From NCBI GenBank assembly GCA_015067215.1, contig SVMW01000020.1:1-36479 (forward strand): a stretch of 36,479 nt of DNA, written 5' to 3'. Below, piece after piece: positions 22,861-32,636 of the stretch (positions within the stretch are counted from its first letter, which is position 1; every line of letters begins with the position of its first letter). This stretch comes from Oscillospiraceae bacterium. Its GTDB lineage: Bacteria > Bacillota > Clostridia > Oscillospirales > Ruminococcaceae. The notes below the pieces were generated by a model, which was given only the letters and a program-made list of their open reading frames with translations, made no database searches and had not been told where the DNA came from. Made by a program: the position numbers and the translations under genes.

Positions 22861-24639
22861 TTGGCGACAGGATATTTACAGGTAAGAATAACCACACAGC
22901 TTATACTGCCCGTAGTCAATGCACAGGTGCTTATAACCGAGGCTGACACCTCGCTTTTACTGGAACAGAAAACGGTTTACACAAACAGTGAGGGACTTAC
23001 AGATTATATCGAACTGGAAACAGTACCCAAGGAGTTCTCTCTTGATGAAAACAATGTAAATTTGCCATACAGAACATATAATCTGTTTGTTTGTGCAGAC
23101 GGTTATATACAGGCAGAGGCACTTGGTGTAAACATTTTTGACGGTCAGGTCACTTTGCAGCATATAGAGCTGCTTGCAAGGCCTGAAAACTTTGGCGGCG
23201 ATTTTGAACTTACATCGAACAGCGAAGAACCGCACAAACTGTATGATATTCCCAGCCACGGAAAGCAGGGCTCTTCAAGAGTGCTGCAGAGGGTGGTGAT
23301 CCCCGAAAATATAACGGTACATCTGGGAGCTCCAAATTCAGATGCCCGTAATGTGACAGTGCCGTTTGTCGATTACCTTAAAAGCGTGGCATCAAGCGAA
23401 ATTTACCCCACATGGCCACAGCAGGCGCTGAAAGCAAATATTTACGCACAGATTTCATTTGTGCTTAACCGTGTGTTTACCGAATGGTATCCCTCAAGGG
23501 GATATAATTTTAATATAACAAGTTCGCCGTCTTATGATCAGAAATATGTCCATAACCGTTCAACCTTTGAAAGCACAGATGCTATTGTGGAAGAGATATT
23601 CAATGAATATCTGGTAAAAACAGGGCGTATTGACCCGTTTTTTGCAGAATACTGTGACGGAAAGTCGGTCAGCTGCAATGGTATGAGCCAGTGGGGAAGC
23701 AAGGCAGATGCTGAAAGGGGAATGAGTGCCATTGCAATTCTGCGAAAATATTATGGAAATGATATCAATATAGTGGAAAGCAGCAATATTGCAGCCATAC
23801 CTGTTTCCTATCCGGGTACACCGCTCAGAACCGGGGCAAGCGGTGAAAGTGTAAGAGTTTTGCAGGCACAGCTCAACCGTATTGCCAATGACTATCCGGC
23901 AATAGGAAAGGTGAATGTTGACGGAATGTTCGGTACAGGCACAGAACAGGCGGTGCGAAAGTTTCAGCAGATTTTTGACCTTACAGCCGACGGTGTGGTG
24001 GGCAAAAGAACATGGTATAAAGTGTCTCTTATATATGTATCGGTGAAAAAGCTTGCTCAGCTTACAAGCGAAGGTGAAGCAATACAGGACGGTTCCTATC
24101 CGGGCAGACCTGTACGACGCGGTGACAGAGGCCGCAATGTGCAGATTGTTCAGTTTTATCTTAACCAGACTGCCGTGTATGTAAATTCAATTACACCTGT
24201 AACGATAGACGGCGTGTTCGGTGCATCAACAGAAAATTCGGTAAAACAATTTCAGGACTATTTCAATCTGTCACAGGACGGTGTTGTGGGGCAGATTACA
24301 TGGGTTAAAATGCAGGATATATTTGAGGGTATCAAAACAGGAGTATATGTTCCTGAAGAGACACCTCCTGCGGAAGATGCATACCCAGGCACAGCACTTA
24401 GGGTTGGCTCGTCAGGTGAAAATGTAACAAAAATTCAAAACTGGCTTAATGCCATAGGGCAGATAAACAGCAATATTCCTTATGTAAATCCTGACGGAAT
24501 TTTCGGCAGCGCCACAAGAAATGCGGTAATTGCATTTCAGCAGCAGTTTAACCTTACCGCAGACGGGATTGTTGGCAGAATAACCTGGAACAGGATATAT
24601 TCCGAATGGCAGAACCTTGTAGCTGAAGGGAATGCATAG
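22861..24639 (+). CDS. SleC-like peptidoglycan-binding protein with SpoIID/LytB-type domain
   Basis: About 592 residues. A beta-rich N-terminal domain (about 1-100, starting GYLQVRITTQ) comes first, then a SpoIID/LytB-like hydrolase domain (about 150-300) with ASSEIYPTWP (Glu180) and CDGKSVSCNGMSQWG. Three PG_binding_1 repeats follow (about 305-385, 415-495, 520-590), each with YPG at the start, an FG.T/S..AV..FQ core and DGVVG-W. This is the plan of clostridial SleC-type lytic transglycosylases that open the spore cortex. There is no classical signal peptide. GAAAGG at 22845-22850 favours the TTG at 22861; ATGs at 22843 and 22852 have no usable RBS but add only six or three residues. It may be a general wall enzyme rather than a true SleC. 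Confidence 0.83.
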   Translation: MATGYLQVRITTQLILPVVNAQVLITEADTSLLLEQKTVYTNSEGLTDYIELETVPKEFSLDENNVNLPYRTYNLFVCADGYIQAEALGVNIFDGQVTLQHIELLARPENFGGDFELTSNSEEPHKLYDIPSHGKQGSSRVLQRVVIPENITVHLGAPNSDARNVTVPFVDYLKSVASSEIYPTWPQQALKANIYAQISFVLNRVFTEWYPSRGYNFNITSSPSYDQKYVHNRSTFESTDAIVEEIFNEYLVKTGRIDPFFAEYCDGKSVSCNGMSQWGSKADAERGMSAIAILRKYYGNDINIVESSNIAAIPVSYPGTPLRTGASGESVRVLQAQLNRIANDYPAIGKVNVDGMFGTGTEQAVRKFQQIFDLTADGVVGKRTWYKVSLIYVSVKKLAQLTSEGEAIQDGSYPGRPVRRGDRGRNVQIVQFYLNQTAVYVNSITPVTIDGVFGASTENSVKQFQDYFNLSQDGVVGQITWVKMQDIFEGIKTGVYVPEETPPAEDAYPGTALRVGSSGENVTKIQNWLNAIGQINSNIPYVNPDGIFGSATRNAVIAFQQQFNLTADGIVGRITWNRIYSEWQNLVAEGNA

Positions 24640-24690
24640 GACCAAGGCAATGATATTATTTGTAACTGGTTAAATTATAAACAAAAAAAC

Positions 24691-24722
24691 AGCAGTCAGT
24701 TTTAAACTGACTGCTTTGTTTT
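24691..24722. terminator. bidirectional terminator between SleC-like gene and rnpB
   Basis: AGCAGTCAGTTT, one T, AAACTGACTGCT form a near-continuous palindrome. A seven-A tract on the left and TTGTTTTTT on the right give T runs on both strands. Confidence 0.88.
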
Positions 24723-24731
24723 TTATTAAAA

Positions 24732-25060
24732 ATGAGCAAACCGTAAGCCGGGTTCTGTATTAGACGACAATCTATCTCGACTATAAGTTGCCTTATAGCT
24801 CTAGCCACCTCCTGAAAGCTGCAGGGCGCATATGCTTTACTGTCGGGTGTTGCTTCGGGTAGGGTTTACACAGCCATGATGTCTCCACCATGCTGGTGAG
24901 CTCTTACCTCGCCTTTTCATCCTTACCTGTAAACAGGCGGTAATTTTCTGTTGCACTTTCCCTAAGGTCGCCCTCGGCTGACGTTATCAGCTACCCTTGC
25001 CCTGTGAAGCCCGGACTTTCCTCACGCTCAAAAAAGCGCGCTGCCGTCTGGTTTACTCAT
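24732..25060 (-). ncRNA. rnpB: RNase P RNA, bacterial class A
   Basis: Read on the minus strand, the RNA opens with ATGAGTAAACCAGACGGC and includes the universal GAGGAAAGTCCGGGC. It also has CACAGGGCAAGGGTAGCTGA and GAGGGCGACC, and it ends with ACAGAACCCGGCTTACGG then TTTGCTCAT, which closes with the 5' end. It is the ribozyme that trims tRNA 5' leaders. It lies 14 bases beyond the end of the TM2 gene on the same strand and ends at the bidirectional terminator. Confidence 0.95.
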
Positions 25061-25074
25061 ATTTTAGCAATTAT

Positions 25075-25419
25075 TTAAATGTTGTCTGCCAATGGCACGC
25101 CGTTGGCATCGCAGGTGATTTTGTCTGTGAAGATTCTGATAGCATCCACAACACCCCATATAAAGCTTACCCATCCAAGGAAGAACACAAAAAGCAAAAG
25201 CTGTGCAATGCCTTTTTTGGTGTAGCCAAGGTAAAAGTTGTGAATTCCAAGTGTACCAAGCAGAATAGCAAGAATACCTGCAATGAACTTGCTTTTTTGT
25301 CCTGGTATAACAGTGTTTGATTTTGTACCGTTGGTGTAAGAAGCAACCCTTGCTCCGCAGTTATGGCAAAAAGAAGCATTTGAGTCGAGCTTTGTGCCGC
25401 AGTTGGAACAATAATTCAT
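25075..25419 (-). CDS. TM2-domain protein with N-terminal zinc ribbon
   Basis: This 114-residue small membrane protein has two CxxC pairs in YCSNCGTKLDSNASFCHNCG (residues 3-22), forming a zinc ribbon. A Ser/Thr-rich linker and a TM2 domain of two hydrophobic helices (about 44-95) follow, with the turn motif GIHNFYLGYTKKGIAQL and a WGVVDAIRI end. RBS TAGGAGTGATGGT. The function of TM2 proteins in bacteria is unsettled. It is upstream of rnpB on the same strand with almost no gap, so its promoter may also serve rnpB. Confidence 0.87.
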   Translation of the reverse strand: MNYCSNCGTKLDSNASFCHNCGARVASYTNGTKSNTVIPGQKSKFIAGILAILLGTLGIHNFYLGYTKKGIAQLLLFVFFLGWVSFIWGVVDAIRIFTDKITCDANGVPLADNI

Positions 25420-25557
25420 ACCATCACTCCTATCTCAGTCTAACAGTTTAACATAATAGTAAAAAATATTCAATATTTTATTTGGTAAATTTTCAAAAAA
25501 ATCTTTATTATGTCCTCTTTTTGTTATATACTATATCTATATTTTTGAACAATATAA

Positions 25558-26925
<1,368 letters not shown>

Positions 26926-26926
26926 A

Positions 26927-27805
26927 ATGACGGTAGATTTTATTGTAGATGAACAGAACAATCTGTCCACACTTACTGCATTTCTGCGGTCTTCGGGGGT
27001 AAGCCTTGCGCTTATCAAAAAAATCAAATTTCTTGATGACGGAATACTTGTTGACGGAGTAAAACAAAACACTGACTACAGGGTGAAAACAGGGCAGAAG
27101 GTGACAATCAATGTTGCCGACACAAATGAAGATGCTGCAAAAAGCACCGTTATTCCGCAGGATATCCCTATGGAAATAATTTATCAGGACCCTTGCTGTA
27201 TGGTGGTGAATAAACCTTACTATATGCCGGTGCACCCTTCCTTCAATCATCCTGAGGGCACGCTTGCAAATGCATTCTGCGGTTACTGGCAGGCAAAGGG
27301 AGAAGGGAAAATTTTCCGTGCAATAAACAGGCTGGACAAAAACACATCAGGTCTTGTACTGCTGGCACTGGACCCTTTCAGTGCAGAAAAACTGAAAGGC
27401 AATGTGGACAAAACCTATACTGCAATTGTACAGGGAAAAGTGGAACAGCCACAGGGGATAATTGAACTTCCTATTGCACGTCAGCAGGAATCCATAATTA
27501 CACGCTGTGTTCGTCCGGACGGACAGTATGCAAAAACGGAATATACCGTTGTAAAGCAGAATGAGAAATTTTCTCTGCTGGATATAAAACTCCATACAGG
27601 CAGAACACATCAGATAAGAGTTCATTTTTCTCACCTGGGCTATCCTTTGGCGGGTGATGACCTTTATGGCGGAAGCCTTGAAAGCATAAGCCGTCATGCG
27701 CTGCACTGCAGAAAACTTGAATTTGTATCGCCATATAATGGCAAAATGATATCCATAAATTCCCAATTGCCACAGGATATGTCAGATATTGTGATAAATT
27801 TATAA
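26927..27805 (+). CDS. RluA-family rRNA/tRNA pseudouridine synthase
   Basis: This 292-residue protein has a short S4-like N-terminal region (about 10-70, FLRSSGVSLALIKKIKFLDD) and the RluA catalytic domain (about 85-285). The catalytic Asp is in RAINRLDKNTSGLVLLA. HTGRTHQIRVHFSHLGYPLA and GDDLYGG are the classic second motif. It isomerises uridine in structured RNA; which position cannot be told. It starts one base after gdhA, possibly by reinitiation. Confidence 0.93.
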   Translation: MTVDFIVDEQNNLSTLTAFLRSSGVSLALIKKIKFLDDGILVDGVKQNTDYRVKTGQKVTINVADTNEDAAKSTVIPQDIPMEIIYQDPCCMVVNKPYYMPVHPSFNHPEGTLANAFCGYWQAKGEGKIFRAINRLDKNTSGLVLLALDPFSAEKLKGNVDKTYTAIVQGKVEQPQGIIELPIARQQESIITRCVRPDGQYAKTEYTVVKQNEKFSLLDIKLHTGRTHQIRVHFSHLGYPLAGDDLYGGSLESISRHALHCRKLEFVSPYNGKMISINSQLPQDMSDIVINL

Positions 27806-27839
27806 ACAAATTATAAACATTAACGTTATATAAGGTGAA

Positions 27840-27874
27840 AAAAGGCGGTTTTTCTTGAAAAACTGCCTTTTGTT
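27840..27874 (+). terminator. terminator of gdhA-rluA unit
   Basis: AAAAGGCGGTTTTT (27840-27853) pairs with AAAAACTGCCTTTT (27858-27871) with one G-T pair, then GTT. Confidence 0.82.
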
Positions 27875-27884
27875 ATGTTATAAT
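27855..27884 (+). promoter_or_regulatory. promoter of the M23 peptidase gene, overlapping the terminator
   Basis: TTGAAA (27855-27860), 18-bp spacer, TATAAT (27879-27884). The -35 box is the loop and 3' arm of the upstream terminator. Confidence 0.6.
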
Positions 27885-27942
27885 TAATTAGTGTATGTGC
27901 ACATATATTGGGTATTAAATTTTACAGGAAAGGGTAGTACTG

Positions 27943-29706
27943 ATGCCGGTAAAACGCAAGGATAAAAAGAAATCTGCGGAAAAACAGCCGTCAGCCATAG
28001 TAAGTCTTTTTAAACGATTCAACAAGGACAAAGTTACTTTTGACGGTGTCAAAAAGTTTTTGACTGCATTTTTTTACAGATTGGGTTATTCTGCAGAATT
28101 AACTGTTATTCTGATATGGAAAAAGGTTAAACATGCAGCTTACATATTGTACAGATATTTAAAAAGAATCTGGAAAGAAGTAAAAATATTTATTGACAGA
28201 ATGCTGGAAAGTGTTTTTGAGGATATCGGTTTTCCTCTTGCACGCCTTAAAGCATCATTCTATAACATAAAAAACATTCTTAAAAAATCCAAAGAAGACA
28301 CAAATGTAAAAGCACAGGAAGAAGTTAAAGCCTATGTAAAACAGGGGGTAAAAAAACACAAAAAGTTTTTACCTGTATTTATGAGTTACTGTGTTCCTGC
28401 ATTCTTTTTTGTGGTTATGGTAACTGTTATTGTAACAGGCCTGAGAGAAAGCTATGCAATTGAAGTTTCCCTTGATGGTGAAAGCATAGGTTATGTAAAC
28501 AACTATACAACTATCACCAATGCTGACAGCGTTATCAGAAACAAGCTTGTTACATTGGAAGAAGACCAGAAATGGTCAATGAATCCTGAAATAAAAGTGG
28601 TTACCACAATTGGTAAGGACATTATTGATGAACGCCAGCTTTCTGACAGAATTCTGCAGGCTTCCGATGAAAACATTGTATCCGCAACAGGTCTTTATGT
28701 TGACGGAAAATTCTACGGAGCAGTTGAAGATTCAACAAAAATCCGCAATGCTATGGAAAGCATGCTGGCTCCTTATATGGACGGCAACGAAAACAAAACT
28801 GTAAACTTTGTTCAGGATGTTTCGCTGACAGACGGTATCTTCTTTACCGAAACTATTGTAGATGAAAATGATCTTGCCGAGATGGTTACAGGTCTGGTAG
28901 AAGGGGAAGTATGGTATACCGTTGTAAGCGGTGACTCACCATCCCGTATCGCAAGCAAAAACAATCTTCGTCTGCGAGAACTTTACAACCTTAACCCTGG
29001 TCTTGAAGGCGGCGGCCTGTGGGTTGGCGACCAGGTGCTTGTAAGTCAGGCGGTGCCGTTCCTGCAGGTTAAAGAGGTTGTAAGGGAAGTACGTGACGTT
29101 GAAGTTGCATACAAAACAGAACATAAACCAAACAACTCTATGGCCCTTGGCAAAACAAAAACAGTTCAGCAGGGTCAGAAAGGGATAAACAAGGTTACTG
29201 TGGATGTTACATACATTGACGGTATTGCACAGAACGAAACGGTTATCGAAACAGTTGTTGTAAAAGAACCTGTTACAGAGATTGTTGAAGTAGGACGTTA
29301 TCTGTCCAACGGCGTAATCCTTGAAAATGCAGGCACAGGTGCATTCGGCTGGCCGACAGGCGGCGGTGTACGTATCAGCCGTGGTTTTGCAGGTCAGTAT
29401 CCTGCACATAACGGTGTTGACATTGCAGGCCCTTACGGTACACCAATCTACGCTGCAGACTCCGGTGTTGTTACAACAGCAAAATATACAAGAACAGGTT
29501 ATGGTGTATATGTAATTATCGACCATGGCAACGGTTACCAGACAGTTTACGGGCACAACTCATCGTTGGTTGTATCCTATGGGCAGCAGGTTAAAAAAGG
29601 CCAGCTTATTGCATATATGGGCTCAACCGGCAACAGCACAGGTAACCATCTGCACTTTGAAATCAAGAGCGGCAACACCCGTTATGACCCATATAAATTC
29701 TGGTAA
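27943..29706 (+). CDS. membrane-anchored M23 endopeptidase with LysM and G5 domains
   Basis: This 587-residue cell-wall hydrolase has a basic cytoplasmic N-terminal region (1-140), unusually long, and one membrane segment (about 142-166). An extracellular stretch follows, then a LysM domain (about 323-368, TVVSGDSPSRIASKNNLRL), a G5 domain (about 375-453) and a C-terminal M23 domain (about 465-587). Zinc ligands are His489 and Asp493 in HNGVDIAGP, with His569 and His571 in HLHFEI. M23 enzymes cut peptide cross-links in peptidoglycan; LysM and G5 bind the wall. It is similar in plan to clostridial DipM/SpoIIQ-like and division endopeptidases. Single-gene unit ahead of murA. Confidence 0.93.
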   Translation: MPVKRKDKKKSAEKQPSAIVSLFKRFNKDKVTFDGVKKFLTAFFYRLGYSAELTVILIWKKVKHAAYILYRYLKRIWKEVKIFIDRMLESVFEDIGFPLARLKASFYNIKNILKKSKEDTNVKAQEEVKAYVKQGVKKHKKFLPVFMSYCVPAFFFVVMVTVIVTGLRESYAIEVSLDGESIGYVNNYTTITNADSVIRNKLVTLEEDQKWSMNPEIKVVTTIGKDIIDERQLSDRILQASDENIVSATGLYVDGKFYGAVEDSTKIRNAMESMLAPYMDGNENKTVNFVQDVSLTDGIFFTETIVDENDLAEMVTGLVEGEVWYTVVSGDSPSRIASKNNLRLRELYNLNPGLEGGGLWVGDQVLVSQAVPFLQVKEVVREVRDVEVAYKTEHKPNNSMALGKTKTVQQGQKGINKVTVDVTYIDGIAQNETVIETVVVKEPVTEIVEVGRYLSNGVILENAGTGAFGWPTGGGVRISRGFAGQYPAHNGVDIAGPYGTPIYAADSGVVTTAKYTRTGYGVYVIIDHGNGYQTVYGHNSSLVVSYGQQVKKGQLIAYMGSTGNSTGNHLHFEIKSGNTRYDPYKFW

Positions 29707-29750
29707 AATATTTTGAAACAATATTATATATTGGGTGTCGATATTGACTA

Positions 29751-29816
29751 TTGAATTTTTAAAAAGTCGTGATATACTATTCAAGGTGTAAATTTTTAAG
29801 AATTTATTTACACCTT
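29751..29816 (+). promoter_or_regulatory. murA promoter with hairpin at mRNA 5' end
   Basis: TTGAAT (29751-29756), 16-bp spacer, TATACT (29773-29778). The transcript starts with a stem-loop, AAGGTGTAAAT (29783-29793) with ATTTACACCTT (29806-29816). A 5'-end hairpin can stabilise mRNA; attenuation is also possible. Confidence 0.5.
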
Positions 29817-29878
29817 TGTAACATAATAAATAACGGGTTTAAATATATCGGGAAATAATCTCTAAGAGGAGAATTATA

Positions 29879-31168
29879 TTGGAAAAATATGTAATATCAG
29901 GGGGCAAGCCATTAAAAGGTGAAGTTTCAATCAGCGGCTTCAAAAATGCTGCAGTTGCAATTCTGCCTGCCACTGTTCTGGCAAATGATGTATGCGTCCT
30001 CGAAAACGTGCCGGATATCAGCGATATCCGTGCCGAAATAGATATTCTGCAGGAACTTGGTGCAAAAGTGCGCAGACTTTCACCTACAGTTCTGGAAATT
30101 GACACTTCAACAGTAAACACAACAGAAGTGCCGCTGGAACTTGGTCAGAAAATGCGTGCTTCCTACTACTTCCTTGGCAGTATGCTTTCACGCTTTGGCA
30201 AGGCAAGTGTGCCTATGCCGGGCGGATGTAACCTTGGTGCAAGACCAATTGACCAGCACCTTAAAGCTTTTACAGCACTTGGTGCAAGCAACTCTCTTGA
30301 CTATGCAATGGTTAATGTTGAAAGCGACAACCTTACAGGTGCGCATGTGTTCTTTGACGTAAACAGTGTTGGTGCAACAATCAACGCAATGCTTGCTGCA
30401 GTTATGGCAGAAGGCACAACAATTCTGGAAAACGTTGCAAAGGAACCTCACATTGTTGACGTTGCAAACTTTCTGAACGTTATGGGTGCAAATGTACGCG
30501 GTGCAGGTACAGACGTTATTAAAATTCACGGTGTAAAGGAAATGCACGGCGGCACATATTCAATTGTTCCTGACCAGATTGAAGCAGGTACATTTATGGT
30601 TGCTGCAGCAGCAAGCCGTGGCGATATTCTTGTTAAGAATGTTATCCCTAAACATCTGGAACCTATCACTTCAAAACTGAGAATTGTGGGTGCAACAGTT
30701 GAAGAATATGATGACAGCGTAAGAGTTATTGGTATTGATGGTCCATACAGCACAACAAACATCAAAACTATGCCTCATCCGGGCTTCCCTACAGACTTGC
30801 AGCCTGTCATGGGTGTGCTGCTCTGCTTTGCAAAGGGCACTTCCATTATTACAGAAGGCATCTGGGACAACCGCTTCAGATACTGTGACGAACTTAACAA
30901 AATGGGTGCCAACATTCAGGTTGAAGGCCGTGTAGCTGTTTTTGAAGGCATTGAAGCATTAAGACCTGCCCCGGTTTCCGCAACTGACCTCCGTGCGGGT
31001 GCAGCACTTGTTGTGGCAGCTCTGTGTGCAGAAGGTCAGAGCGAAGTTTATGAAATCCGCCACGTTGAACGCGGTTATGTGGATATCGTTAAAAAATTCC
31101 GGCAGCTTGGCGGCGACATCCGCAAGGTTGTTGTTCCTGATGAGCAGGAATTCAAAAAAGCATATTAA
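29879..31168 (+). CDS. murA: UDP-N-acetylglucosamine 1-carboxyvinyltransferase
   Basis: MurA transfers enolpyruvate from PEP to UDP-GlcNAc, the first committed step of peptidoglycan synthesis. The 429 residues cover the full two-domain inside-out barrel. GGKPLKGEVSISGFKNAAV opens the protein, and GGCNLGARPIDQHLKAF holds the PEP-binding Cys117, the fosfomycin target. DQIEAGTFMVAAAASRGD and TDLRAGAALVVAALC follow. The start is TTG at 29879 behind a strong AAGAGGAG. Clostridia often carry two MurA copies; this may be either. It follows the M23 wall hydrolase. Confidence 0.95.
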   Translation: MEKYVISGGKPLKGEVSISGFKNAAVAILPATVLANDVCVLENVPDISDIRAEIDILQELGAKVRRLSPTVLEIDTSTVNTTEVPLELGQKMRASYYFLGSMLSRFGKASVPMPGGCNLGARPIDQHLKAFTALGASNSLDYAMVNVESDNLTGAHVFFDVNSVGATINAMLAAVMAEGTTILENVAKEPHIVDVANFLNVMGANVRGAGTDVIKIHGVKEMHGGTYSIVPDQIEAGTFMVAAAASRGDILVKNVIPKHLEPITSKLRIVGATVEEYDDSVRVIGIDGPYSTTNIKTMPHPGFPTDLQPVMGVLLCFAKGTSIITEGIWDNRFRYCDELNKMGANIQVEGRVAVFEGIEALRPAPVSATDLRAGAALVVAALCAEGQSEVYEIRHVERGYVDIVKKFRQLGGDIRKVVVPDEQEFKKAY

Positions 31169-31190
31169 AAGAACTCCCTAAAATCATTAT

Positions 31191-31246
31191 GTAGGGGCGT
31201 TCTGTGAACGCCTTGCGGCAGTCACAGTCCGCTCCTACTGTTTTTA
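31191..31246 (+). repeat. GTAGGGGCG-type palindromic element acting as murA terminator
   Basis: GTAGGGGCGTTCTGTGA (31191-31207) and TCACAGTCCGCTCCTAC (31222-31238) pair at 13 of 17 positions, with TGTTTTTAT after. An inner GGCGTT/AACGCC stem is also possible. It resembles the small dispersed GC-rich repeats of Clostridia genomes; no second copy is in this window. Confidence 0.5.
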
Positions 31247-31264
31247 TATAAACAAAGAGGTAAA

Positions 31265-32062
31265 ATGGCAAATTACATTTCACTTTACTCAGGGTCCAGC
31301 GGAAACTGCTCGGTAATTGAGGACAACGGAAAATTTATACTTATAGATGTAGGTAAATCGGCAAGAATAACCACCAATGCAATCAAGGACATTGGACTTG
31401 ATTTGAAAAATCTTCAGGGTGTGCTTATAAGCCACGAACATTCTGACCACATAAGCGGTCTCAAGGTTTTTCTTAAAAAACTGAATGTGCCTGTTTATTC
31501 TTCTGCCGCAACACTGGATTATCTTGCAGATAACGACCTTGTGCCTACGCACATTCAGTTGGAGGATATGACCTTTGCAGGCCATAATATCGGCGAATTT
31601 TTTGTCAAAGGCTTTGAAACCCCGCATGACTCCATTGCGTGTATGGGCTTTGATATACATACGAAAAAAGGCACCCGTATGACAATGGCAACCGACCTTG
31701 GTTTTGTTACAGATGACATTCTTTACCATTTCTGCGGTACAGACCTTGCGGTGCTGGAGTCCAACTATGACGAAATGATGCTGCGGGAAAACGAAAATTA
31801 TCCTTATTACCTCAAAACACGCATAGCATCAAACAGAGGTCATCTCAGTAACAGTCAGTTCAGTAATGCAGCGGTTAAAATTATTGGCAGCGGTGTAAAA
31901 AAACTGCATCTCTGTCATCTGTCAAACAACAACAATACACCATCAACAGCCTTGTCACAGCTGGCAATAACCGCAATGACAAACGGAATTGATGTCGCAA
32001 AAGATTTAGCGGTGGTAAAAGCCAACCGTCGACACGAAATTACTGAACCTACACAGTTTTAA
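31265..32062 (+). CDS. metallo-beta-lactamase fold hydrolase, WalJ/YycJ type
   Basis: The 265-residue protein begins ISLYSGSSGNCSVIE, typical of WalJ. It carries the metal motif SHEHSDHISG (HxHxDH), a later His in TPHDSIACMGF, an Asp in MATDLG, and HLCHLSNNNN near the end. WalJ is thought to be a nuclease linked to cell-division or wall control in low-GC Gram-positives. RBS AAAGAGG. It is followed 9 bases later by rlmH, a neighbour pair common near walKR, although no walKR is seen here. Confidence 0.9.
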   Translation: MANYISLYSGSSGNCSVIEDNGKFILIDVGKSARITTNAIKDIGLDLKNLQGVLISHEHSDHISGLKVFLKKLNVPVYSSAATLDYLADNDLVPTHIQLEDMTFAGHNIGEFFVKGFETPHDSIACMGFDIHTKKGTRMTMATDLGFVTDDILYHFCGTDLAVLESNYDEMMLRENENYPYYLKTRIASNRGHLSNSQFSNAAVKIIGSGVKKLHLCHLSNNNNTPSTALSQLAITAMTNGIDVAKDLAVVKANRRHEITEPTQF

Positions 32063-32071
32063 GGAGGTTTT

Positions 32072-32557
32072 ATGCAGAATATTACAATTATTGCAATGGG
32101 TAAAGTGCAGAAAGGTTTTATGCTGGACGGCTGCAATGAGTATATAAAACGTCTCAAAACTCTGTGTAACCTTAAAATTATTCAGCTCGAAGACATTCAG
32201 CTTATGGAAAAGAACTTAAGTGATGCTATGATACAGAAAACTCTCGACAGGGAAGCGGATGAAATTATAAAAAATATTCCTAAACAGAGTTACATTATTT
32301 CAATGTGCATTGAGGGAAAACAGATTTCCAGCGAAGGCCTGGCACAGCTTTTCAGCGAAAAAGCTGTAGAAGGTTTTTCCAACATCACATTTATAATCGG
32401 GTCAAGCCACGGCCTGTCAGACAGAATTAAACAGATGTCACATTTTAAAATGTCTATGTCCAAAATGACATTTCCTCATCAGTTGGCAAGGGTTATGCTG
32501 CTTGAACAGACCTACCGGGCATTTTCAATTATTAACGGAAGTAAATACCACAAATAA
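32072..32557 (+). CDS. rlmH: 23S rRNA (pseudouridine1915-N3)-methyltransferase
   Basis: RlmH methylates pseudouridine 1915 in helix 69 of 23S rRNA. The 161-residue length is normal for this SPOUT enzyme. The SAM-binding knot is visible as FIIGSSHGLSD, followed by MSMSKMTFPHQLARVMLLEQ and the invariant terminus YRAFSIINGSKYHK. RBS AAGGAGG. It ends its transcript at the terminator 32559. Confidence 0.96.
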   Translation: MQNITIIAMGKVQKGFMLDGCNEYIKRLKTLCNLKIIQLEDIQLMEKNLSDAMIQKTLDREADEIIKNIPKQSYIISMCIEGKQISSEGLAQLFSEKAVEGFSNITFIIGSSHGLSDRIKQMSHFKMSMSKMTFPHQLARVMLLEQTYRAFSIINGSKYHK

Positions 32558-32558
32558 A

Positions 32559-32597
32559 AAAACCGGCAAGTTATCCGTAACTTGTCGGTTTTCTTGT
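32559..32597 (+). terminator. terminator after rlmH
   Basis: AAAACCGGCAAGTTA (32559-32573) and TAACTTGTCGGTTTT (32578-32592) with one G-T pair, then CTTGTG. The A/T ends suggest it may also serve the convergent RsmF gene. Confidence 0.85.
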
Positions 32598-32636
32598 GTT
32601 TTCACATATGGATTGTGTTCAGAAAATTCTTAAGGT

